Shown piece by piece: positions 51,160-62,264 of a stretch of 64,000 bases of DNA. The notes beneath the pieces were generated by a model, which had not been told where the DNA came from, searched no databases, and saw nothing but the letters and a program-made list of their open reading frames with translations. The translations under genes were made by a program, and so were the position numbers. This DNA comes from Platynereis dumerilii (lineage: Eukaryota > Annelida > Polychaeta > Phyllodocida > Nereididae), in the NCBI GenBank assembly GCA_026936325.1, contig JAPTHN010000043.1:300137-364136 (forward strand), written 5' to 3'. Position 1 is the stretch's first letter. The number at the start of each line of letters is the position of its first letter.

Positions 51160-54100
51160 ATCTCAAAAATAAAGAAGCCAAAGTGTGACATGACCATCAA
51201 AATTTTAGAATGTATTTTTGTATGAAATGACCTAACCATATTGTAAAGAACATATTTAAGTTCCAGAAACTATATTTGCCATGGTGCTTTGATGAGTGGA
51301 ATAATTGATAACAGCTGAATATTACAGAATTTTTAAAAGTTTGTTTTTCATGGCAGTGAAACATAACTGGGCTGAATGGTAATTTGTCATGAACTTAAAT
51401 CCGTTTTCTTTATTTGATAACAACTGGCACATTTTCAAAAGTCCTCTGGACGATTGTCATTCAAATACACCAAATACATTTTCAGAAACACCCAATTTTT
51501 CGAAATTTTTCGGAAATTTCTTTTCTTAACTTACATATATTAACCCCAGAAGCATATTTTTTCGTTTAAAATGATTTTAACTGCCCTATGTTATGTGTCT
51601 ATATGTGGGCTTCAAATTGTTACCTAATAAGTGCCACCTAGACCCCGAAGTCGACTACATAAAGTCGACTAGTGAAGTCATAGTTAGCTGTCCAAGCAGC
51701 AAGTCAGTGTTCATTCTGGTCAAGTCAGAGTTGAGACAGCTAAAGTCAAGTCATTGTTGCATAACTTAGTCAATTTGTACTTCACAGACATGGTTTTGGT
51801 ATCATTTTCAACGGCATAAAGAGCACAACATGTGTATCACACTCTTTTAGGACCTTTGAAAAATCTAGGCCAAATAAAAACTCCCTAAATTTCTGAAACA
51901 TTTGTATCCTGCACAGTTTTCCGAGGGCAAAAAATTCCGAAAACTCTGAAGTAGTAATGTACTGTTGATAATTTTTAAAGGAAGGACAACATAATTGCAT
52001 TAGTCAGCTGAAGTTAGTTGAAGTCAAGACCTTTCCAGCTATTGATTGGAATTTTTCTGTGAACTAGATTTTCCAGAATCATAAAAAGCTCCAAAACAAC
52101 TAAGTAGATGTAATACTAGATCTCAATGGCAAAAAGATTCAACTGAAATATGCTAAAGGGAAACTAGAGCATTTCTGATCAGGAACATTCAAATTAGACT
52201 CAATTTTACAAAGTCAACCTTTGAACCCAAATAACTCAATCATGTCAAAACAAGTGGATGGAAGTGCTTGTTTCAATGGATTTATGAAGCCTGGGGATAT
52301 GAAGATTTCAAAAAGTAAAAGGAAATAGCAATGGAACATGTCAAACTTTGTAAAATTGAAAGAATTCATCAGGTGAAAAGGTCTATGTCACGCTAAATAA
52401 GTGAAAAAATTCATGTTTTCCGATAAACTTTCATCTCTATCTCAATAAATTTTTGAAGAATTGCCATGAAATTTTCAGGATTTTGGCATAAGAATGTATT
52501 TAAGGCAAGACTGTAATATGAAGTTGTTTCATACAGCCAAAGATTATGTACCCAAGATGTGACGCCACCATTGGGCTCCATGGGAATCCTCATATTGAGA
52601 CGTCAGCTGGGGAGTGGCACACCAACTAATTTCATGGGAGATGCATGACTTTCTGTGCAAAATCGGACCTACAGACCTTAATAGTAGTCCGAATTACAAA
52701 ATTAAAAAATCGTAATGCAGGGAACAAAATTCCACACTGCTTAGGCTAGATAAAAACTGTTGCCAAAACAAAGCTATTGCTTTTTTCAGCAGTGAATTTT
52801 GATAAAGCATATTTTGACTTTAGTTACAAATCCATTGCTCTGAAAATGTTAAAGTTAGAAAGACGGTGCTGATGTCGAAAGATGCGTATTTCAAAAGACT
52901 CCTTTGGGAAATCATTTCATGCTCCTACCATTATCAGTTTCTTCTAGATTAATCATTAAATTGCCAAAAAATTGACATTTTGGACACTTTTTTGTGACTT
53001 TTTTACATTCAGAGGTTTAAAGTCTGCTATAAAGTTGGCAAAAATAATTCAAAAACAAATCCACATTCAAGCACAACAATCACAGATTCTAGAAATGTAA
53101 AAATTAATTTTGTGAGCCAGTAATTAATGACTAATGATGAGATATGCATCAACATGCACAAACTGAGTTACTACGTCAGAATGCCGATTTTTTGAGAAAT
53201 CCTTTCATTCAGAGGTTTAAAGTCTGCTATAAATTTTGCGAAAGAAATTATAAAACAAATCCACATTCAAGCACAATGCTTGCAGATTCTAGAAACGTAA
53301 AAATTAATTTTGTGAGCCAATAATTAATGACTTATGATGAGATACATATCAACATGCATAAACTGAGTTACATGTATTAAGTCAGAATGCCAATTTTTTA
53401 CAATCTTTTTAGAAATCGCTTCCCTCATAGGTTCAAAATCTGCTATAGAGTTTGGGAAAAATATTTAACCAAACTACAAGGACAACACACGCAGATTCCA
53501 AAAATGAAAAAAATTGTTCAATAGTTGCCGATTTATGATAAGATGGGTTTCAATGTACATGTATAAACTAAGTCATTGGTCATGGCGAAGCTAGCCGATT
53601 TTAGACATCTTTTTGACACATTCTCTTGCTTAGTCTGCTATTGATTTTGAGAAAAAAAATTTCAAACCAAATTCATCATCAAAAGCAAGTGTTTTACAAA
53701 ATATTTTGCAACTTTCATAATTTTCTGATTCTCTGTTTTTGAGAACCAAGGCTATTTATTAACTTAGCATGTTTGCAAAAGAGAAAAAACTCTCTTGAAA
53801 TTTGTGATTTTTTTGTGTTTAAATGAACCGCATTTTCGAGTATTAAAAAAATCTTAGACAAATTTTGAAAAGCGGGTGATAAAATTCAAGTATTAAATGA
53901 ATTCTTCCTTAAATTTTATAATTTTCCTATTGATAATCATTGAGTTTCGGGACTATGAACACCAGGATCTTTCATGTGCAAACAAACAACATTTTTGGTT
54001 GCTACAGAAATGCTCGACAAATTCTGAGAACCAGGTAATAAACTTCAGTAGTTAACTGAAATGCTCTCCAAATTTCAGGATGATATTATGGATACTTTGT

Positions 54101-54560
54101 GAGTTTCAGATCTCTAAACATGGCATGTTCAAACAATGAAAAGACCAGCAACTCATCAACAGTGCACATGTTTCTTGACGTCATCAAGTGCATGTGCACC
54201 CAGCCAGAGTTCTCCATGGCGACAAAGTCGACAGAATAACAAAGAGGATACATAAATTATTTTGACTTACTATTATTTATTCTCATGTAGAAACATCCCC
54301 ATTTTTGTGGATAGTTCTAATATATTTCATGTTAAACAAAAAGTAAACAAAATCAGTGGTGCCATCTGAGTTTTGGCAGGGAACTAAGTTGATTCCCAAA
54401 ACCAGCTTGGCGTCACCCATGTGATACAGCTGTTGTCAAAATTTGCGACCCTCAGTGAAAATCAGCTGTGTGGCTTCATTATTTTTTAGATAGGCCTTAA
54501 TGCTTTTTCATATATTCTGACCCATACCTCACAACTTATTCCTTACTTATGCATGAAACT
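51160..54560. other. Interior DNA of the long Helentron-like copy
   Basis: 3.4 kb without recognisable proteins. It includes AAGTCGACT / CAAGTCA-type words at 51640-51760 and ~200-bp tandem repeats at 53006-53700. It could be captured host DNA or a later insertion; I found no inverted ends for the whole block. Confidence 0.45.
53006..53700 (+). repeat. ~200-bp tandem repeat, three to four decaying copies
   Basis: Units begin CATTCAGAGGTTTAAAGTCTG (53008), again near 53206, then CCTCATAGGTTCAAAATCTG near 53415 and a partial at 53620. Each contains AAACAAATCCACATTCAAG, GCAGATTC.AGAAA and GATGAGATA..CAACATG. Similarity falls steadily from left to right. Confidence 0.8.
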
Positions 54561-55024
54561 CGTCCATATTATATGTGCATTGGTCTAGTAAGGCCTTTCC
54601 ATCATTCAACATACCTAGGCATGCAGGCGGGCATATGGTGGGGCGTATAGATAATTTCAGACCAAGATCGGACCACTATTGCAAATACTACATGCAATTT
54701 GGCTCACATCACTTTTATGGTGTAATGGTGTCCTTTTTAAATGTTGTTTTTTCGCTGAAGGTTTGCTGTTACGCAGCCTATGTTTTTACCCTGTTTTGGT
54801 AAAAAGCCCCATAAGAACTGATGCCACTGGTGCCTCAACCCCAAACCAAGGGCACATGAAAGAGATTGCTCATGATTTCAATATAGTGATCATATAGTCT
54901 ATCCTCCCTCCTTTGAAGTGTTAATCCACACTACAAAAAGTGTGCATGTGCCTGTCCCTGTTCTTGAGCTACCCTAGCTGTGCCACTGACAGCAACAGTT
55001 TAATGATTGTATTGGTATTAAAAT

Positions 55025-55560
55025 TGGAGATATATGACTCAGGAACTTGACAATTGGTGTTGCAAATGGAAAATGAAAGTTCACATTGACAAATAAAAAA
55101 TAATGCATTTCATAAATAAGGCTCCAACTAAATCAGGTTTCAAATTTATATCTGGTGATGTTGAAATTGGTTATGCAGAAAAATATATAATATGTGTAAA
55201 TGAAATTTAACTATGACTAATCAAAACAAAGGCAATTCAGAAATAAGGATCCAACCAAATCGATCTTAAATTTTTTATGGCAATGTTGCGATTGGTTACG
55301 AAGAAAAATATAGATATTTAGGCATAATTTGATATACAAATTTGAAATAACAGCTGATGCACTGGCAAATTCAGTTATCAAAGTTTATACACAAAATTCA
55401 ATGAAAACAAATGCTTTGGATGTTATACCAACATTCAGAAATTATTCAAATTCTAGATTACGCAGCTGGGGTTTGGGGTTTAATGTTTCAAAAAGAAGTG
55501 AAATTTTCTACACCAGAGCCTCAGATTGGTGTAATCGGGCCTTATTCTCTCTACCACTTT
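55025..55560 (+). pseudogene. LINE reverse-transcriptase C-terminal remnant
   Basis: In shifting frames the plus strand gives WCCKWKMKVHIDK, KIMHFINKAPTKSGFKF, EKYRYLGI and ILDYAAGVWG, all typical of the region after the RT catalytic motif in CR1/Jockey-type LINEs. The MHF-to-EKY block occurs twice, about 130 bp apart (55095 and 55225), an internal tandem duplication. Several stops and frame changes make it dead. Confidence 0.6.
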
Positions 55561-55573
55561 AGTCTCTCTACCA

Positions 55574-56535
55574 TTTTTACCTTCAGTGAACGAAGTTCGA
55601 AGATGGTACTGGTATCATTTTCGTAAAATGTTTTCCGTCCGCCGGGCGGGCGTCCAGACGGTCGGGCGGCCGGTGGATAGATATGCCCTATTGCATGTAC
55701 ATGGATGAAATTAGATACACATATAGCTTTTATGGTCCAGTTGTGCCTTTTGCTTGTCTGCTTGATGGATATTCCAAACATTTAGAAATATTGAGAAAAA
55801 AAAAAAAAAAGTTTTCGTTTCTGGACCAGGACTCAGTCCCTAAGGCGTGTGCATGGATGAAATGTGGTACACATTTAACCTATATAGTCCAGTTGTGCCT
55901 TTTGATGGTCTGATTGATGGATATCTAATACCTTTTCAAATATTGAGAAAAATTTTGAAACATTTTTTTTTCATTTATGGGCCAAAACTTGGCCACTATC
56001 CCATATACATGGATGTAATTTGTTACATATTTCACCTATATGATATAGTTGTTCCTTTTGTGGGTGTGATTCATGGATATTCTTTACTTTTTTTGCAATA
56101 TTGGCAAAAAATATAAAAAGTATAACTTTTTGTTTCCAGGCCCATACTTGGATAATATTGCATTCATAGATGACATTTTATTCAAATTACCTATATAATG
56201 TATTAGTGTTTTCTGATAGTTTGATTGATAGGCATTTTCAATGCTTTCGGGAATATGAGAAAAAATTACAAAAATACAAATAAATATATTTTTTCGTTTC
56301 CAACCCACAGCTTGCATTACAATTCATTGTATGTGCATGAAAGTGCTCCGTAATATGTGTAAATTAGTCCAGTTAGGCCTTTCCATGGTTAATCATACAC
56401 CGTTAGGCCAAGACTGAGTTCTATTGCATATATACTTACATGCATTTTAGTTCAGGTTACTTTCATGGTGTAATTGTGTCCTTTAATGGTGTTTTTTCTT
56501 TGCTGAAGATTTGCTGCTACGCAGCCTATGTTTTT
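55574..56535 (+). mobile_element. Helentron-like (HINE, pearl-type) element, complete short copy 1
   Basis: Left end TTTTTACCTTCAGTGAACG, a GC-rich CCGCCGGGCGGGCGTCC block, about four ~157-bp core units, and right end GCTGAAGATTTGCTGCTACG then CAGCCTATGTTTT. No coding capacity. Confidence 0.8.
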
Positions 56536-56879
56536 CAGGAGTTCTCATATTTACATCAAATTTAGCTATTTAGGACATGAGAAGGATGCCTTTTATTACA
56601 AGTCATAAGTTAGAAATATTACAATTATGGAACAGATTATTAAATTTTCTTTTTGGGCAGTTTTGAAATAATAATCCCTTGTTGGGGTATTTCTTAACAA
56701 GGTGGTGCTCAATTTAGGATTGAATGTTCGACAACCTTGCATGCTCTAAATAAATTATTACTGCTGCTGTTACCGTGAAACAAATAATTTCCCATTAATA
56801 CTACACTAATATCAAAAGTTAATAATTCTCAAACACATGCAAGCAATGCGGCCTATATCCTGAACTGCATGGCTTCATA

Positions 56880-57895
56880 ATTTTTACCTTCAGCGAACGA
56901 AGTTCGAAGAAGGTATTGTTATCACTTGGGTAAAAATGCTGTCCGTCCGCCGGGCGGGCGGGCGGGCGGGTGGGCGGGCGGTCGGGCGGCGGGCGGATAG
57001 ATCGTTTCCGGCCCGTCACTCGGCCTCTATTGAATGTATGTGGATGAAATTTGGTACACATCTAGCCTGTATGGTCTAGTTGTGCCTTTTGATGGTCTGA
57101 TGAATAGATCTTAAATACTTTTTGAAATAATTAACAAAATATAAAAATTTTTTTTTTTTCGTTTCCGGGCCAAGGCTCGGTCACTATTGCATGTGCATGG
57201 ATGAAATTTGGTACACACGTGGCCTATATGGTCTAGTTGTGCCTTTTGATGGTCTCATTGACAGATATTCTATTCTTTCTGAAAAAATGAGAAAAAATAT
57301 AAAAACATATTTTTTTTGTTTTTTGGGCTAAGACTCGCTCACTATTGCATGTACATGGATAAACTTTGGTACAAATATGGTCAATATGGTCTAGTTGTGC
57401 CTTTTGAAAGGTCTGATGGAAATATTATATACTTTTTCAAATATTGAAAAAAACATAAAAATTATTATTTTTGTTTCTGGCCCAATATCCGGTCACTATT
57501 CCATATACATGGATGAAGTTTGGTACACATATGGCTTGTATGGTCTAGTTGTGCCTTTTCATGGTCTGACAGATTGCTATTCTATTGTTTTTGTAATATT
57601 GAGAAAAAATATTTAAAATAATTTTTTTTATATCGGAGCCAAAACTTCCCCACTATTGCATATACAGTAATACATTTTTCTAAACAAACCACCTATGCAA
57701 TTTAGCAGTGCTTTTTGATGCATATAACACTGTATGAATCATTGGAAAAATAGAGATAATGGAAGGCCACTACTTGACCGCTATTGCATACCTATAGGCC
57801 TAAGCAATTTCGTAAACGCACCAATTTTATGATATTATTGTAATCTTCTAAAGGTGTTATTCGCTGAAGGTTTGCTGCTGTGCAGCCTATGTTTT
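56880..57895 (+). mobile_element. Helentron-like (HINE, pearl-type) element, complete short copy 2
   Basis: Left end TTTTTACCTTCAGCGAACG and CGAAGAAGGTATTGTTATC, then the G-rich block at 56950-56998, five core units starting at about 57005, 57158, 57316, 57472 and 57630 (period ~157 bp), and right end TTCGCTGAAGGTTTGCTG, then GTGCAGCCTATGTTTT. Core units share TGCATGTACATGGATGAAAT and TAGTTGTGCCTTTTGATGG. Confidence 0.85.
56950..56998 (+). other. Strong G-quadruplex candidate
   Basis: Seven GGG or GG tracts separated by single bases (GGGCGGGCGGGCGGG and GTGGGCGGGCGG) in otherwise AT-rich DNA, inside the 5' domain of the Helentron-like element. Shorter versions exist at 50345-50405 and 55640-55675. 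Confidence 0.8.
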
Positions 57896-60800
57896 ACTCA
57901 AGCAATTTCAGTAGAGTCGTACTGCAGTTGTCAAGAAAAATGTATCTGATAAGGTAACTGATAACATAAAGGGAGATAAGATTATGAGGTGAGAAGAGTC
58001 CTTGTTCTTTGTTTTTCTATAGGAGTACTTTCTGTTCTTGAAGTTCCATTTTATATTAATTTCATAATATATAAGTAAAACTGATGTTTTGTGGTAAGCT
58101 TACTGGTATCCCATAATTTAACCATTCCATATCAACAAGAGTCTAACTCACTTCAGCTTCACCACCCTCAATTTCTCTTCGGCTTCCTTAGATCGAAAAG
58201 TATTAAATGAAAGTTCCTTGATTTTGTACCATTTGAACAGTCACAGTCACATTCAAGCAATGAGAAATTGAATGTTTAACTAGTTTTTATAATTGTATTA
58301 AAAACGTACCTGGCCAAAATTTGTCAAATATCTCGTCTGTTTCAAGCAAACAAATGAAATAGAGAGCTTCTCCTTACAGTTACAGTTAGGTGTCTGTTAT
58401 CAAACACTCTCTGAATGACTTTAAATTTGGGACTGTCAACTTCGCACGTCATTATCTTGATACTATTTTTTATTAGGCCAAAAATGGGATGGGCCTAATG
58501 TTTTCACTCATGGATGTCTGTCCTTCTGTCTGTCAGTCCATATATCTGTTTGCACTACTGAGGAAAAATGGCTGGATCCTTTCTAATAAATCATCATTGT
58601 ACATTTTTATCTTCCCTTTGTTCTTCTTAAAAATTGTTTATTCATTTTTTATTTACTTGATGCTGTACCCCACTTTGCTTACAATTGTATTCTGTTAAGG
58701 TTGTTGACTCCTGCTAAATTAAATATTTTTACGATGTGTATTAAAAATGGCTGATTTCACTGTTGTGTCACTGTTACGTTTCAAGACTTTTTGGAAATTA
58801 CTTAATTTTAAAGAGGCTAGAATAGGTATTCAAAACTAGTACGCTCTCGTAAAAAAATGCATACCTATATATTTCTTGATATTTTATCACCCTGTCTGGT
58901 TTTTATGGGTAAATTTAATCTTTCCTCTGAATAAACCAGTGTTTTAAGGTATTTGTTTGGGACACCTTGACTCGGACACTTCAATTTTTGAATATTAGTG
59001 GTATCTACCATTACACAACAAGGGGGATCAGCTGGTTAAGGATTATGTAATGTTCCCGCCAAATTTGTGACATCACCAGGCTTTCTCTCAGCCTCTTCAC
59101 AGTGTTCAGCAGGCATCAGGAGCAATGGATCTACCAATTCTATACATGCAAAATCAAATTTATCATTTATAAAAAACTAAAAATCTAAAGGATATTAGAA
59201 AGTGTCCTATCTGCAAAATATGCATCTTTTTCAGAATTAAGTTTGATTTCATGACTCCAGGAGAGCCCTGCAACGCAAGAATTAAACGTGAAAAAAAAAA
59301 AACAAGAGTAAATCATTTGTTCACACTTTTAGTCTTACAGAAGTTGGTCTAGCATCATTGTGCTGAAGGTATCTCTCCAATTTTGAGAGAGGCTCTATAT
59401 TTATACATTATGTAATTCCAGCAGTGATCCAATGCGGTGATACTCCCCAACATCCAGCATATTTTAAATTATCTGAAGTGAATTCCAGCATCATTGAAAA
59501 AATTAAGAGTATTGTCTGATTATATCATATTCTGTCTAAGTCAGACAGTTTGATTGTCCAAATTATCAAGACATCAAACAGCAATATCTGATGATTTTAT
59601 TTGTTTTCTAAGCTTAACAATTAACAGAATGAAACTATTAATAGAATGAAACAAGAAGCTTAATTGGACAATTCAATTGTCTAGTATAAAAACAAATTAA
59701 AAGGTTGGACAAAATTTGGCAATTATTGTGTGAACAGGTCTACAATCCTTTTTTCAGTGAATCTGAAAACTTGTTTACTATTACATTACTCATGGGAATC
59801 TCATTTCAACTTTTTTTACATCACATTCATTATTATAATTCATTGCTGGATATTGTTCTACGGAAGACTAATCCTATTGTTCTATGATAGACTAATCCTC
59901 TTTGTGTAAAAAAAATCACTGAGCTCAAGCTCTCACTTTTATTCCGTCATTATGCTCTCACTTTGCTTTGATGGAAATGATATAAGGCCTAATATGTTTA
60001 CAAACTAGAATGAGCGCTCGATGATCGCATACCTCTGCCTGCCTTTTAGTTTAAATTGAGACTAAAGCTGAACACAACTTTGTAATTCATTATATCCGTT
60101 ATCAATAATTAACTAATTTATAGAACATTTGATTTTTGTGAAATTTATAATATATATTTGAAAAGAGTCATCATATCATATAAACTTTTTTCAAAGGGCC
60201 CATTTGAGCTATTAATGGATATGGCAGTCAAATAATCAATCAATATATCTATCTGTCTATCCAGCTATTTGTATTTATATCTATCTGGGTCAAGATTTAC
60301 TAAGTCTGAAACTCTTGTCTCCAACGTTTAACAATAATTCATGAGGGAAGGACGGCAAATAGAGGACCTCCTATTGTCATTTGTCATAGACAAGGATATT
60401 AGCAACTTATAAAGCAAAAAATATGCGGCAGAGTATTTTTATCCCGTCCAAAAATAGCATTGAAGTGGCCAACCCCCTTGAAAATGGCCTGTCTCCACTC
60501 TCCACCAACATTTTCTTTGAAAGATCGCATCACAAAAACTAGTACAGAATCCTGATTCAGTTAAACTCTTCCATACATGGAAACTTGACTGTCAGTCTTC
60601 TAAAATCTAGTTACCAATAGTTACCAATAAAATCTAGTTACCAATAGCTGAAATAATATTCTGCATAAGAGCAGGAGTTTGTTGTGTCAATGTCTCCAAT
60701 ATTGCGTCATTAGCATCACATCGGATTTGTTTTTTAATAAAAATAAAAGGGACACACATTCTGTGAGAAAACCTTATGTCTGATGTTGTCTGGGAACCCA

Positions 60801-61344
60801 AGAAAATAACTGAACTATCTGTAGCTCCGTATCATTTATATAAACCAAAATATTGAAGTATTTCTGTTAGCATGTCAGTTGTCCTATCTCAGTTAGTCAT
60901 TAGCAAACGCATAGCTACTCTATTTTGATACCATATTTCTGGACCAAAATCACTGTGAACATGCTTCAGGTGTTCAGAAGGCCATTGCATGTACACATTA
61001 CCAGACTGCAAGTTTTGCACTGGTCTCTGTAAAGATTTTTACTTTTATTGTCATTAGCACCACGCTGTCATTAGCATCATGTCAAAAATGGCTGATCGCC
61101 TTTATCTCACTAAAATTTTGCTGCAGGTGACTGGAGTTGAATTCAGTTGAACATATATTATTATCAATAAATGTTTCAACAGAATATTACATAACATTTT
61201 TGCTTTTTCCTTGCGTCTGACATGCTTAGTATGAAGTTTGATGCTTCTCTGAAACTACTAATCAAATAAGGGGTGCCAGTAACAAAGACATTGGGCCCTT
61301 CGAGGGAGTAGTGGAGATCATCTTTATCATTCAGAATCCAAAAT
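57896..61344. other. 3.4-kb stretch without recognisable gene
   Basis: AT-rich DNA. A small triplicated word AATCTAGTTACCAATAG lies at 60603-60650 and a poly-A tract at 59292-59304. I see no exon, RNA gene or clear element. Confidence 0.45.
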
Positions 61345-62084
61345 ACACTCTTGCTCATAAATATGGAATATAGGAAAACACGAAAACTACCATTGAATTA
61401 TGGCTATCCCATTTGGTTTAAATCGCACTTTTAAGAACTTAATTGGAATCCTGAAGAGTTATTTGATGCCCTCACTTTAATATTTGGTTAAATTTTTGAA
61501 AATTAGGGAGGCTGGAGGAAATTGAAAAAATGATGCAAAAAAGGTCAAAATATGAATTTTGTTTAGGGTTAGAAATCCATCAAATATTCTTTATTTGTGA
61601 AAGTTGCCGGCATCGAAGGAAAGATTAACCTTTAAATGAGTCAATTCAATGGTCATTAGCATGTGGAATCTCCGAGACAAATAATCACAGCACAAAATGG
61701 GTCATATTTATGCTTGGTCCAATGGAAGAGTTTTTTACATTTTCAAATTCCAAGACTGCATGATAACCAGGAACATTTTATTGATATAGGTTTATACACC
61801 TTATGTGTGCTCTAACAAAATGTACTATAATTTCAACTAGAAATTGTTTTGACTGCTAGCAATTGAGAGTTTATCACAATAAACAAGGTTGGTTTATCAC
61901 TATTGTTCATGAAAACCTCAAAATATGAAAAATCCACTCCAGCCATTCATATCAGTCTAGTTGAGCCTCTTCTCAGCATGTTGAAGTTAATTTTTCTCTA
62001 ACTGGACTCACCCAAAACAAGGGTAAAAAATAAAACAAGGATTGTGGTTAGTTTGGTATATTCCATATTTATGAGCAAGAGTGT
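61345..62084. mobile_element. MITE, ~740 bp, mariner-like ends
   Basis: ACACTCTTGCTCATAAATAT and the next ~8 bases at 61345 are the inverse of 62057-62084, a perfect ~28-bp terminal inverted repeat. The left flank is TA-like, the right flank less clear. The right half contains CACCCAAAACAAGGGT near 62010. No transposase is recognisable, and small frames crossing the ends are artefacts. Confidence 0.8.
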
Positions 62085-62264
62085 GGTATTAATGAAAAGA
62101 GTATTTTTGTTTGTAAATTTCTGGTTCAAGGACATGTTATATCTCAATAACTGTTGGTCAGAGTGACCTGAAATATAGCTCAATGTGTGCAGAATAACCA
62201 CTTTCCTGTACATTGGTAATACATTCAAAATGGCTAGGATTTCAAGTTATAGGCAAGATGCTAA

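Larger units (their letters stand above)
50263..54797 (+). mobile_element. Helentron-like (HINE, pearl-type) element, long copy
   Basis: Left end TTTTTACCTTCAGCGAACG with a palindrome (CGAAC GAA GTTCG inside ACCTTC...GAAGG), here with the GAACGAAGTTCGTAGA block duplicated. Then GGTATTGTTATCAC, a GGCGGGCGTCC-rich block, and five ~158-bp core units (50415-51160; GGACTCAGCC, TACATGGATGAAAT, TAGTTGTGCCTTTT). The right end at 54575-54797 reads TTCGCTGAAGGTTTGCTG, then TACGCAGCCTATGTTTT. The two ends carry the inverted word CCTTCAGCGAA / TTCGCTGAAGG, and the 3' end has a GCTG..ACGCAGC hairpin, as in Helentron-associated elements. The 51,160-54,560 interior is foreign to the two shorter copies. Confidence 0.7.

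Noticed and set aside
58489-59887. Small plus-strand frames of 60-69 residues
   Set aside because: Hydrophobic, AT-driven, with no splice context or known family.
61176-62228. Small frames at both ends of the 61.3-62.1 kb element
   Set aside because: Both cross the inverted terminal repeat and share its translated ends, so they arise from the repeat.
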